From Candidatus Venteria ishoeyi (GTDB lineage: Bacteria > Pseudomonadota > Gammaproteobacteria > Beggiatoales > Beggiatoaceae), in the NCBI RefSeq assembly GCF_030378065.1, contig NZ_JAUCGJ010000024.1, forward strand, positions 1 to 63,011: 63,011 bases of DNA, written 5' to 3'. Below, in pieces: positions 55,961 through 63,011 of this stretch. Position 1 is the stretch's first letter. Each line of letters starts with the position of its first letter. The notes beneath the pieces were generated by a model. It did not search any database, had not been told where the DNA came from, and saw only the letters and a list, made by a program, of their open reading frames with translations. The position numbers and the translations under genes are program-made.

Positions 55961-56050
55961 TCTGAGTTAAGTTTCTGTTAGCGGCTGTACCGCTAAAAAC
56001 CACTTCTATCTCATACTAAATCATTGATAGTGCGTAACATCCATTGCTTA
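55961..56050 (-). repeat. Second intergenic repeat family, reverse copy
   Basis: In reverse orientation relative to 13163/45703: CTGAGTTAAGTTTCTGTTAGCGG, AAAACCACTTCTATCTCATAC, AATCATTGATAGTGCGTAAC. It reaches the 3' end of the minus-strand gene at 56048. Confidence 0.65.
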
Positions 56051-56341
56051 ATGCCGCACCTCATCTTGCACGCTACTCTGGCGATATTGAATAAGGCTAT
56101 CACGCACAACCTTGAGTGCCTGTTGACTGGCAGTTTCTAAATCACCTTGTTCGGAAAAGGCCAGACGCTCTTGTGCCAGGGCTTGAACCAAAACTTGCGC
56201 AATTAGCTCCACGCTCATGGTTTCTTTGGAAATATGCTCTACTGCAACGCCTTGCGCGCTCAAGTCTTCACGTAACTTGCCTATACTGGGACCCAGCATT
56301 TGATACAGCATATCTGCTACTTGTTGGTATTTTGGATTCAT
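56048..56341 (-). CDS. Small cytoplasmic protein, unknown
   Basis: A 97-aa, mainly helical, acidic protein (QQVADMLYQMLGPSIGKL, ELIAQVLVQALAQERLAF, ALKVVRDSLIQYR). No signal peptide or known motif. Its codons look coding, and GGGCAAGTC lies upstream of the ATG (weak ribosome site). Function unknown. Confidence 0.6.
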   Translation of the reverse strand: MNPKYQQVADMLYQMLGPSIGKLREDLSAQGVAVEHISKETMSVELIAQVLVQALAQERLAFSEQGDLETASQQALKVVRDSLIQYRQSSVQDEVRH

Positions 56342-56559
56342 GACTTGCCCTGCCTTGTTGTTAAAGTTTTAAGATTATACATTTGAAGCTTACGGAAAAT
56401 ACAGCATACAGCCATTATATAAGATGTTGCAATCGCAGTAGTTTTGTATAAATGATTGATTTCCAAACCTCACTGGGCAAAATACCTGTATAGTGGTCAT
56501 TTTGCGCAGTGTATAAGTTTCCCCCGGTATGTTGCGTATTATCAACCAGATAGGGTTTT

Positions 56560-57210
56560 ATGTCTTCGTTACGCGTCCGTTACCAAACCATTGAATTTGA
56601 TGATGTGGATATTCATATCCGCACTTTAAGAGATAAGCAGCAGTTTGAGGATGTGGACGATGTGGCCTTAAAATTAGGCATATCTTCAGCAACCTGGCCT
56701 TTGTTCGGTATTATCTGGGATTCGAGTCAAGTGTTGGCACATCTCATGTTTGATTATGAGATTGCTGGAAAGCGAATCCTGGAAGTGGGCTGCGGGATTG
56801 CACTGGCAAGCCTGGTATTGAATCACCGGCTGGCTGATATCACAGCCACAGACTATCATCCCGAAGTGGAAGGTTTTCTGCTGGAAAATACACAGCTTAA
56901 TAAAGATAAGGTCATACCGTTCGTGCGCACTGGCTGGGCTGATGAGGATAGCGGCCTGGGCAAGTTTGATCTCATTATCGGCAGCGATTTGCTGTATGAG
57001 CAGGAACATATCGAATTATTGTCCAGTTTTATTAATCAACATGCCAACCCGCATTGTGAAGTTATTATTATTGATCCGGGACGTCGCCAACATGCGCGTT
57101 TCAGTAAAAAAATGGTGAGTCTGGGGTATTCACACCAGCAGAGCAAGCCCAAAAATACCGAGCATTTCAAACAACCGTTTAAGGGGTATATTCTACGTTA
57201 TAGCCGTTGA
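56560..57210 (+). CDS. Class I SAM-dependent methyltransferase, METTL21/PF10294-like
   Basis: A 216-aa methyltransferase. The SAM motif I is RILEVGCGIALASLVL (about 71-86), the acidic loop is ITATDYHPEVEGFLLENTQLN and motif II is FDLIIGSDLLYEQEHIELL. The W-x(4)-GIIWDSSQVLA segment before motif I is typical of the lysine protein methyltransferase-like family. Substrate unknown. Stands alone, convergent with the TetR gene. Confidence 0.85.
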   Translation: MSSLRVRYQTIEFDDVDIHIRTLRDKQQFEDVDDVALKLGISSATWPLFGIIWDSSQVLAHLMFDYEIAGKRILEVGCGIALASLVLNHRLADITATDYHPEVEGFLLENTQLNKDKVIPFVRTGWADEDSGLGKFDLIIGSDLLYEQEHIELLSSFINQHANPHCEVIIIDPGRRQHARFSKKMVSLGYSHQQSKPKNTEHFKQPFKGYILRYSR

Positions 57211-57224
57211 ATAAAATTAATAGC

Positions 57225-57827
57225 TTAAGCGGTTTTCACACCTTCCAAAAATATACCCATTAAGCGATCCAGTAAATTTTGCACTGACTCACTGCCCACA
57301 ACTTCCAGTTTTTCGGTCATATATAAGGTGCTGACACCATGCACCGCGCACCACATGGCGCGGGCTGTTTGCCGTACCTGTTCAGGCTCGGCATCCGCCA
57401 TCAATTGCGCCAGAGGCGCTTCCAGCAAACTGAATAAACGGCTGACATGGGGTTCAAACCATTCTGGCACCGGTTCATTATTTTGCATTCTATGCTCAAA
57501 AATCATTTGCCAGCGATAGGGCTGTTCTATTGTAAAATGTAGATAGGCATGGGCAAAGGCCAATAAACGCTGTTCCGGTTTTTTTTGTTTTTTTTCAGTT
57601 TGTTGCAAAATCTGATAAATAATTTCCAGATTACGTACATTGGCTTGTAAAATCAGATCGTCAAGATTCTTAAAAATCAGATACAGGCTGCCGACCGTAT
57701 AACCGATGGCACTGGCAATTTTACGCACACTGAGTTGGTGGAAACCCTGCTCGGTAACAATTTCAAAGGTGGCGGCTAAAGCCAGTTCCCGGATTTCTTC
57801 GCGGCTGTGATCATTGCGTCGTCCCAT
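57225..57827 (-). CDS. TetR/AcrR family transcriptional regulator
   Basis: A 200-aa regulator. The N-terminal helix-turn-helix reads REEIRELALAATFEIVTEQGFHQLSVRKIASAIGYTVGSLYLIFKNLDDLI. The C-terminal ligand domain resembles the TetR_C_13/WHG type (WQMIFEHRMQ, RAMWCAVHGVSTLYM). It is divergent from the ABC ATPase gene, 182 bp away, which it may control. Confidence 0.92.
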   Translation of the reverse strand: MGRRNDHSREEIRELALAATFEIVTEQGFHQLSVRKIASAIGYTVGSLYLIFKNLDDLILQANVRNLEIIYQILQQTEKKQKKPEQRLLAFAHAYLHFTIEQPYRWQMIFEHRMQNNEPVPEWFEPHVSRLFSLLEAPLAQLMADAEPEQVRQTARAMWCAVHGVSTLYMTEKLEVVGSESVQNLLDRLMGIFLEGVKTA

Positions 57828-57881
57828 GATTATTTCCTGTGCTTATCGTTTTTCAGGTAAAAATAATTTCCAGACGCCTGA

Positions 57882-57912
57882 CGGATAACACCCTTTCGAA
57901 GGGGGTGTTATC
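57882..57912. repeat. Palindrome between the TetR and ABC genes
   Basis: GATAACACCC...GGGTGTTATC around TTTCGAAGG. It is related to the palindrome at 12881. It may be a REP-like unit or, by position, a regulator-binding site; I favour the repeat because of the second copy. Confidence 0.5.
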
Positions 57913-58009
57913 TGTGAAACTATTTTTATGAAAAACGATAGATTAATTATTTTAACTTTTTCCAGTTCTAGGAAAAAGTTGAATTATACACCGTTTAATA
58001 AAGCATTTT

Positions 58010-58951
58010 ATGATGAAAAATACCCCCTTGTTGGCAGTTGATTCACTGTCACATTATTACCGCCAGCACTGCGCCTTGAACCCATTAAGCTTTCAGTTAC
58101 AGGCCGGTGAGGTGATGGGCTTTCTCGGCCCCAATGGCGCGGGTAAATCGACGACTTTACAAATTCTGGCAGGAGTATTATCACCACACAGCGGCAGTGT
58201 GCGTATTCAGGGACATGATTTATTTTCCCAGCCAAAAGCCGCCCGACGTTGCCTCGGTTATTTACCCGATCAGCCCCCCTTATATCCTGAAATGCGTGTT
58301 AATGCCTATTTGCAATTTTGCGCACAGTTACACGAACTACCCCGCAGCCGACAAAAACATGCAGTGAAAGAGGTTGCTGACGCTTGTGGCTTGGAGGATA
58401 AGTTAAAACACCCTATTGCAACACTGTCAAAAGGCTATCAACAACGCTTGGGGCTGGCGCAAGCGATTATTCATCAGCCGCCGCTGATTTTGCTGGATGA
58501 ACCGACTATCGGTTTAGACCCGGAACAATTGCAGGCAGTACGGCAGTTGATTAGGCAATTTGGCAAGCACAGCGGCATTATCTTATCCAGCCATATCCTG
58601 TCAGAAGTTGAAGCTGTTTGTGATCGGGTGTTGATTCTGCACCAGGGTACAATGCGCTTTGATGACACGCTCAGTCATTTGCAACAGCAAATACAAGGCC
58701 AGCAACTGATTTTAGGCTTAAACCAGCCACCTGAGCTTAAGCTATTATCAGCCATTCCCGGCATTAAAAAAGTCACACAACAAGATGCATTGCATTGGCG
58801 CGTGTATTGTCATGATGAAAACCAGGATCTCAAGGCGCTGGCAAGCAAGCTGGCAGACTGCGCAGCGCAACAACAGTGGGGTTTATTTGAACTGCGTCAG
58901 GAGCGCAGTTCATTGGAACAGGCGTTTTTGGAAACGATTAAACATTCATAA
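58010..58951 (+). CDS. ABC transporter ATP-binding protein (GldA/NosF-like)
   Basis: A 313-aa ATPase: Walker A GFLGPNGAGKST, Q-loop YLPDQPPLYPEM, signature TLSKGYQQRLGLAQAI, Walker B PLILLDEPTIGLDP and switch His in ILSSHILSEVE. A C-terminal accessory domain of about 80 residues follows, as in GldA/CcmA-type exporters. The partner permease normally comes next, but the next gene is a glycosyltransferase. Possible regulation by the divergent TetR gene. Confidence 0.93.
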   Translation: MMKNTPLLAVDSLSHYYRQHCALNPLSFQLQAGEVMGFLGPNGAGKSTTLQILAGVLSPHSGSVRIQGHDLFSQPKAARRCLGYLPDQPPLYPEMRVNAYLQFCAQLHELPRSRQKHAVKEVADACGLEDKLKHPIATLSKGYQQRLGLAQAIIHQPPLILLDEPTIGLDPEQLQAVRQLIRQFGKHSGIILSSHILSEVEAVCDRVLILHQGTMRFDDTLSHLQQQIQGQQLILGLNQPPELKLLSAIPGIKKVTQQDALHWRVYCHDENQDLKALASKLADCAAQQQWGLFELRQERSSLEQAFLETIKHS

Positions 58952-59030
58952 GCTTGTTATACGACTTTGCCGCTTAGACCAAAATTCTACTTTAATAAAA
59001 CCGGGAATTTCTCATTTTACAGAGACAAGT

Positions 59031-61049
59031 ATGGCAGTCAAAAACCAACGGGTCAGAGTTTATATGTCAAACCAAAACGAAGGACACGACCAGGTCAGCG
59101 CAACAAGCAAAGCGGCCTTATCAGAAACCCGGCGTCAATTAAATCAACACCGGCGCTGGTTATTGCAACTGCAAAACCAAACACAGCGCCTACGCAGCGG
59201 CATAATCTGGCAATTGGGGCGGCGTCTGCATTATTGGCTGCTGCGCTGGCTGCCGTCTATTGATAACAGCAATCCTGAACGGGAACTTCAAGACTTAAAC
59301 CAGCAGATTAAGCAGCAGCAAAACCTGCCTGCCAGTGCGCTGCTTATGCACAACATCCCGGAAGTCAGCGACTACCCACCCTGGATTGGCGCAGAACCTT
59401 ATGCCAGGTGGTGCAAAACCCAAATACCTGACCCGCAGAAAATCCAGGATGAACAGGCCTTATGGCAAGAATCGCCTGTGCTGGGTTTTGTCTTGTGGGT
59501 ACCAGTCAAACCCGATCTGCAATTGCTGGATAAGACCCTGCAAAGTTTATTGCGTCAGATAGTGCCGCATTGGTCTTTGTATCTGCTCACACATGAAGCA
59601 CCGGCTTTGCCGCAAGACTCCAGAATACAACACGTCAAAATAACTACAACCGAGATACAGGCTTTTAATCAGTTATTAGCAACGGCACAGGAAAGCTGGC
59701 TGGCCTGGTTGAAACCAGGGGATCAGCTGGCTGAAGATGCCACATATCAGATAAGCAAACATTTACTGGCGCGCCCACACATACGATTTTTATACAGTGA
59801 TGAAGATTGTATTGATGAACAAAACCAGTATAGCAACCCTGATTTTAAGCCCGACTGGGACATGGATTTGTTTTATGCACGGGATTATACCGCCAATCTG
59901 GGGGTGTATCACCGTGAAACGCTGTTAAATATCGGTGGTTTTTCCAAGCAGTATCCAAATTGTGAAAGCTATGAACTGCGTCTGCATTTATGCACAGATT
60001 TAACTTCTGGGCAAATTTGTCATATTCCCAAGGTGTTGTACCATGTTTACCAGAAAGCGCAGGGCGCAGGCGTTCCCACGAATTCTGCAAAAACAAACCA
60101 ACGCTCTCAGTTGCTGCTGGATTATTTTGCCAGCCGTAAACAAGTGGTATCAATTCAAACAATTGGTCAGGATTGTCTGCGCGTGGTCTATCCCTTGCCG
60201 GATACACTCCCCAAAGTCAGTATCATTATCCCGACCCGCGATAATCTGGCTTTATTAACAACTACAATTAATGGTTTACTGGAGCACACGGATTATCCTG
60301 ATCTTGAAATTCTGATTATGGATAATGACAGCCAAAAGGCAGAGACGCAGACTTATCTGAAAAATATTGGGCAAAACCCACAAGTTCAGGTTTTTCCCAT
60401 GCCGGGTGCATTTAATTATTCAAAATTGAATAATCACGGGGTGGAACAGGCGCAAGGCGAGATTATCGCTTTATTAAATAATGACCTGAAAATCATTCAC
60501 CCGGACTGGCTCAAGGAAATGGTCAGTCAGGCATTACGCCCGGAAGTCGGTGCGGTGGGTGCCAAGCTGTATTATGCTGATGGGCGACTGCAACATGCAG
60601 GGGTGATATTAGGCATACGCGGCATGGCTGGGCATGTATTTAAGGGTGTATCCGCTTTAGACCCCGCTTATGCCTTCAAGCCTTTTCTGGTGCAGAATTA
60701 TTCCGCTGTTACTGGAGCTTGTCTGGTGATGCGCCGCAATGTATATCAGCAAATCGGCGGCCTGGATGAAATCCACTTAAAAGTGGCATTTAATGATATT
60801 GATTTGTGTCTGCGTTTGCGCGAAGCGGGTTATCACATTTTATGGACACCCCATGCCGCTTTATATCATCTGGAATCTGCCAGTCGTGGCATAGACACAC
60901 GCTTAAAACAGTTTTTGCGTTTACGCGCAGAATTGGCATATATGCGTAAACGCTGGGGAACAGCATTGAACAATGATCCTTTTTATAATCCCAATCTCAG
61001 CTTAAATGATGAGTTCTGTCAGTTGCATGACCCACTGCATAAGGAGTGA
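59031..61049 (+). CDS. Family 2 glycosyltransferase with two GT-A-like domains
   Basis: A 672-aa protein from ATG 59031 (a longer frame back to 58785 overlaps the ABC gene and is rejected). A coiled-coil N-terminus (about 1-70) and hydrophobic patch precede a degenerate GT2 half (about 140-390; FLYSDEDCIDEQNQY, NLGVYHRETLLNIGGF). A canonical GT2 domain follows: KVSIIIPTRDNLALL, LLNNDLKIIHPDWL, VTGACLVMRRNVY and FNDIDLCLRLREAGY. Probably builds cell-surface polysaccharide. Its last codons and stop (AAG GAG TGA) lie inside repeat copy G. Confidence 0.9.
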   Translation: MAVKNQRVRVYMSNQNEGHDQVSATSKAALSETRRQLNQHRRWLLQLQNQTQRLRSGIIWQLGRRLHYWLLRWLPSIDNSNPERELQDLNQQIKQQQNLPASALLMHNIPEVSDYPPWIGAEPYARWCKTQIPDPQKIQDEQALWQESPVLGFVLWVPVKPDLQLLDKTLQSLLRQIVPHWSLYLLTHEAPALPQDSRIQHVKITTTEIQAFNQLLATAQESWLAWLKPGDQLAEDATYQISKHLLARPHIRFLYSDEDCIDEQNQYSNPDFKPDWDMDLFYARDYTANLGVYHRETLLNIGGFSKQYPNCESYELRLHLCTDLTSGQICHIPKVLYHVYQKAQGAGVPTNSAKTNQRSQLLLDYFASRKQVVSIQTIGQDCLRVVYPLPDTLPKVSIIIPTRDNLALLTTTINGLLEHTDYPDLEILIMDNDSQKAETQTYLKNIGQNPQVQVFPMPGAFNYSKLNNHGVEQAQGEIIALLNNDLKIIHPDWLKEMVSQALRPEVGAVGAKLYYADGRLQHAGVILGIRGMAGHVFKGVSALDPAYAFKPFLVQNYSAVTGACLVMRRNVYQQIGGLDEIHLKVAFNDIDLCLRLREAGYHILWTPHAALYHLESASRGIDTRLKQFLRLRAELAYMRKRWGTALNNDPFYNPNLSLNDEFCQLHDPLHKE

Positions 61050-61201
61050 GAATTTTATAACTTCAGCAACTTGGCTGGTCTTTTCCTCCATTTTCTGCGT
61101 TGTGAAAACAGTTACATAGCTTGCTATGCGCCTGTTTTCACGCCTTGAAAGTGAATAAAAATCCTGTGCCCAGTTTCTGCATTTATTTCATCCTCACTCC
61201 T
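61042..61201 (-). repeat. 160-bp hairpin element, copy G
   Basis: Full copy in the orientation of C and F, flanked by TAA on both sides. Its left end supplies the stop codon of the glycosyltransferase gene. Removing it with one TAA copy would leave a frame ending H-K-S-stop, 2 bp before the rnz ATG, suggesting insertion at an operon junction. Confidence 0.92.
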
Positions 61202-61212
61202 AAGAGCTAAAT

Positions 61213-62193
61213 ATGGAAATTATTTTTTTTGGCACCTCATCGGGCATACCCACCAAAAGCAGAAATGTATCGGGTCTGGCGCTCAAACGCAAAAATGCAA
61301 AATCCTGGTATCTGGTGGACTGCGGCGAAGGCACACAACAACAAATCTTACACACCCGCTTAAGTTTATTAAAGTTACAAGCCATACTCATCACCCATAT
61401 GCATGGCGATCATTGTTATGGCCTGCCGGGTTTGTTAGCCAGCGCTGCAATGGCTGGGCGCAGCCGCGCCTTAACGGTGATTGGCCCGGCAGCCATTAAA
61501 GATTTTGTCACTTACAGCCTCAACATCACAAACAGTAGATTGTCTTATGAGATCACTTTTATCGCCGTAGAAAATCTAAAAAATGATTTTGAACTGGCGG
61601 ATTTTAAGCTGGAAGTTGTGCCACTTTCACACCGGGTGCCGTGTTTTGCTTATGCTTTTTTAGAAAAATACAGCCCCTCACAATTGGATGTGGATAAATT
61701 AAAAGCCGCAGGCATTAAACCAGGGCCAATCTGGGGACATTTGCAAAAAGGGTTGGATACGTTATATGAAGGGCAAATACTCAAAGCGCATGATTATCAG
61801 CTTGCGCCTAAAAAACGTAGAAAAATCATTATTGCGGGAGATAATGATAAGCCTGAATTGCTGGCAGAGTGTGCCAAAAGCGCAGAAGCGCTGATACACG
61901 AAGCCACCTACAGCAGTGATGTGGCGGCAAAGCTGGGCGGTGCATACCAGCACAGCCATGCTAAAAGCGTGGCGCAATTTGCCGCCAGGGTGGGTCTTCA
62001 GAATTTAGTATTAACTCACTTCAGCCCACGCTATTCAGATAAAACCAGCGCAACGCCATCAATCAAAACCATTGAGCTGGAAGCAAAAAGTGTTTATCAG
62101 GGAAATTTATTTTTAGCGCGGGATTTGGATACCTATTATCTAAACCATGACGGCGTACTGAATTGTGTGCCTATTTACAGACACGTAAAGTAA
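61213..62193 (+). CDS. rnz: Ribonuclease Z
   Basis: Metallo-beta-lactamase-fold tRNA 3'-processing endonuclease. The 326-aa short form has FFGTSSGIPTKSRNVSGLAL, the zinc motif THMHGDHCYGLPGLL, LSHRVPCFAYAF, PGPIWGHLQKG and the final HSHAKSVAQFA with LTHFSPRY. Metal ligands all appear present. It follows repeat G by 11 bp and may once have been cotranscribed with the glycosyltransferase. Confidence 0.95.
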   Translation: MEIIFFGTSSGIPTKSRNVSGLALKRKNAKSWYLVDCGEGTQQQILHTRLSLLKLQAILITHMHGDHCYGLPGLLASAAMAGRSRALTVIGPAAIKDFVTYSLNITNSRLSYEITFIAVENLKNDFELADFKLEVVPLSHRVPCFAYAFLEKYSPSQLDVDKLKAAGIKPGPIWGHLQKGLDTLYEGQILKAHDYQLAPKKRRKIIIAGDNDKPELLAECAKSAEALIHEATYSSDVAAKLGGAYQHSHAKSVAQFAARVGLQNLVLTHFSPRYSDKTSATPSIKTIELEAKSVYQGNLFLARDLDTYYLNHDGVLNCVPIYRHVK

Positions 62194-62276
62194 CTTCCAG
62201 GGGCATTGCTATTGTTGACTCAACGCCTGTGCGAGTACAATAATACGACCACCAATACCATCAAGCGGAGTGAAAC

Positions 62277-62654
62277 ATGAGTCAAGGCGACAATATTAAC
62301 TTTTCAAATAGCACGTTCACTAACAGCATTGTCAATATCAAATCCCGGCTGGACAACGTTACCCAAACTATCAGCAGCCTGCCTGACACGGGTGATGAGG
62401 AAAAAGCCAGGCTGGAAGAATTGATGAAACAACTCTCCGAAGCTTTGCAACAAGTGCCGGAAGACAAGGCACAGGATGCCGACACTGTGTCACAAATGGC
62501 GGAACAGGCGGTGAAAGCGGCCAAAGACGGCAATGCCCCTATGCTCAAAGTCACCGCCGGCGGTTTGGTGGAAGCAGCCAAAGCACTTGCCGGGGTGGTG
62601 CCTGCCGCGCTGACGATTGCCACTCAAATCGCCAAAACCCTGAGTGGGACATAA
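62277..62654 (+). CDS. Small protein with MSQGDN-type N-terminal motif (putative conflict-system component)
   Basis: A 125-aa protein. The N-terminal 23 residues (motif M-x-Q-G-D-N-x-x-F ... V-N-I-x-S) recur in the next gene. A helical acidic middle (EEKARLEELMKQLSEALQQV) and a hydrophobic Ala-rich C-terminus (GGLVEAAKALAGVVPAALTIATQIAKTL) follow, the latter likely membrane-active or oligomerising. Short proteins with this start are often found next to effector-associated and STAND-like genes; this is my inference. GCGGAG lies 8 nt upstream. 1 bp separates it from the next gene. Confidence 0.7.
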   Translation: MSQGDNINFSNSTFTNSIVNIKSRLDNVTQTISSLPDTGDEEKARLEELMKQLSEALQQVPEDKAQDADTVSQMAEQAVKAAKDGNAPMLKVTAGGLVEAAKALAGVVPAALTIATQIAKTLSGT

Positions 62655-62655
62655 A

Positions 62656-62913
62656 ATGCCGCAGGGGGATAATTTTGATTTTGCCCAGGGCAATTTCAAA
62701 GATTGTGTTATCAATGTCCAGTCGCCCCATGGGGAACAAGATAAGAAAACAGCATCTGCAGCAGAAACCGTCCTCCATCCTTTAGACAGAGACATACTGC
62801 CATGGCTGCCCGACCGTGTTGAACAGAACAATACCCTGCGCCGTGCCTGGGATGGCTATTGTCAACTTTATCCGGGGCGCGGCATAGGGCAATTGCACCA
62901 AATAAACCTGTAA
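62656..62913 (+). CDS. Short protein with the same N-terminal motif and an iSTAND-like tail
   Basis: An 85-aa protein starting at ATG 62656, 1 bp after the upstream stop (GTG 62644 also in frame). Residues 1-23 align without gaps with the previous protein (MPQGDN, then F, F, VINVQS). The C-terminal part LPWLPDRVEQNNTLRRAWDGYCQLYPGR resembles the opening of inactive-STAND NTPase domains in conflict systems, but the chain ends about 9 residues later, so it looks truncated. Function unknown. Confidence 0.6.
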   Translation: MPQGDNFDFAQGNFKDCVINVQSPHGEQDKKTASAAETVLHPLDRDILPWLPDRVEQNNTLRRAWDGYCQLYPGRGIGQLHQINL

Positions 62914-62979
62914 AACAGATACTTATTAGTATAAGATTACTCTAAAATCAAATTATATAAAATAATAAGGATTAAAGAG

Positions 62980-63011
62980 ATGGTAATTCGCCCTCAACCC
63001 AAACAGGCAGA
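62980..63011 (+). CDS. Start of a further gene cut by the window edge
   Basis: ATG 62980 preceded by AATAAGGATTAAAGAG (ribosome site AAGGA) opens a frame MVIRPQPKQA that runs off the end. It is on the same strand as the two preceding short genes and probably belongs to their operon. Too short to identify. Confidence 0.5.
   Translation, partial: MVIRPQPKQA

Noticed and set aside
55762-55965. Hydrophobic ORF(s) downstream of the CTAG element
   Set aside because: Two frames both look hydrophobic, neither has a convincing start; could be a gene tail but not supportable.
58785-59030. Upstream extension of the glycosyltransferase frame
   Set aside because: It lies largely inside the ABC ATPase coding sequence and has no glycosyltransferase-like content; ATG 59031 is preferred.

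Overview
This 63 kb window reads as chromosome from a gammaproteobacterium. The closest feel is a filamentous sulfur oxidiser of the Thiotrichales (Beggiatoa or Thioflexithrix-like). That placement is inference, from the housekeeping proteins (RpsI, RplM, PurT, FabI, PcnB, QueG, Tgt, HemE), a Wsp-type chemosensory operon, TauE/SafE and CysZ sulfur transporters, bacteriohemerythrin, two Rpn-type transposase-nucleases and many intergenic palindromic repeats. No 16S gene or phylogenetic marker search was available.

Layout. 1-4.1 kb: the hsdM-hsdS part of a type I restriction-modification locus, with a tandem duplication of the hsdS 3' end, then an Rpn-like nuclease. 4.2-9.1 kb (minus strand): a HAMP-GAF membrane sensor, a haem-binding ethylbenzene-dehydrogenase-like protein, slyD-ubiX, tRNA-Gln and rplM-rpsI. 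9.1-10.3 kb: a DUF433/DUF5615 toxin-antitoxin pair bracketed by two direct copies of a 160-bp hairpin element. 10.3-15.3 kb: gspG, a PIN-PhoH ATPase, yajL, comF and purT. 15.4-24.1 kb: a complete Wsp-like signalling operon (MCP, CheW, CheR-TPR, CheW, hybrid CheA, CheB) with no adjacent diguanylate cyclase. 24.2-31.1 kb: YdjM-like hydrolase, a second Rpn protein, fabI, DUF2892, a Crp/Fnr regulator, an endonuclease/phosphatase-fold protein, a secreted protein and adk. 31.2-37.9 kb: TauE/SafE, an orphan bufferin-type RiPP precursor (DUF2282), DUF29, pcnB, queG, a catalytically dead IS110-derived protein, hemerythrin and a single-domain receiver. 38.1-43.6 kb (minus): an unusual V-ATPase subunit D / HlyD / asparagine-synthase-like operon, a BrnT-type toxin-antitoxin pair and a DUF1566 lipoprotein-like protein. 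44-48.8 kb: tgt, a small cysteine-rich secreted protein, cysZ, hemE and purC. 48.9-51.7 kb: a frameshifted gene remnant and an AT-rich type II restriction-modification pair. 52-61 kb: ypjD, a solitary tssF, small unknown genes, a methyltransferase, a TetR regulator divergent from an ABC ATPase, and a double-domain glycosyltransferase. 61.2-63 kb: rnz, then two short genes sharing an N-terminal motif that look like parts of an NTPase-associated conflict system running off the window.

The most distinctive signals are: (i) six full copies and two fragments of a ~160-bp near-palindromic element with AGGAGTGAG-type ends, four of them flanked by identical 3-bp direct repeats; (ii) an intact ORF colinear with the IS110 transposase N-terminal half in which all four DEDD catalytic positions are substituted; (iii) a Wsp-like operon whose CheB/WspF receiver has lost its acidic pair and carries Glu at the phospho-acceptor position; (iv) a bufferin precursor without its maturation genes; and (v) the paired short genes at the right edge. 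No CRISPR array, rRNA or complete insertion sequence was seen.
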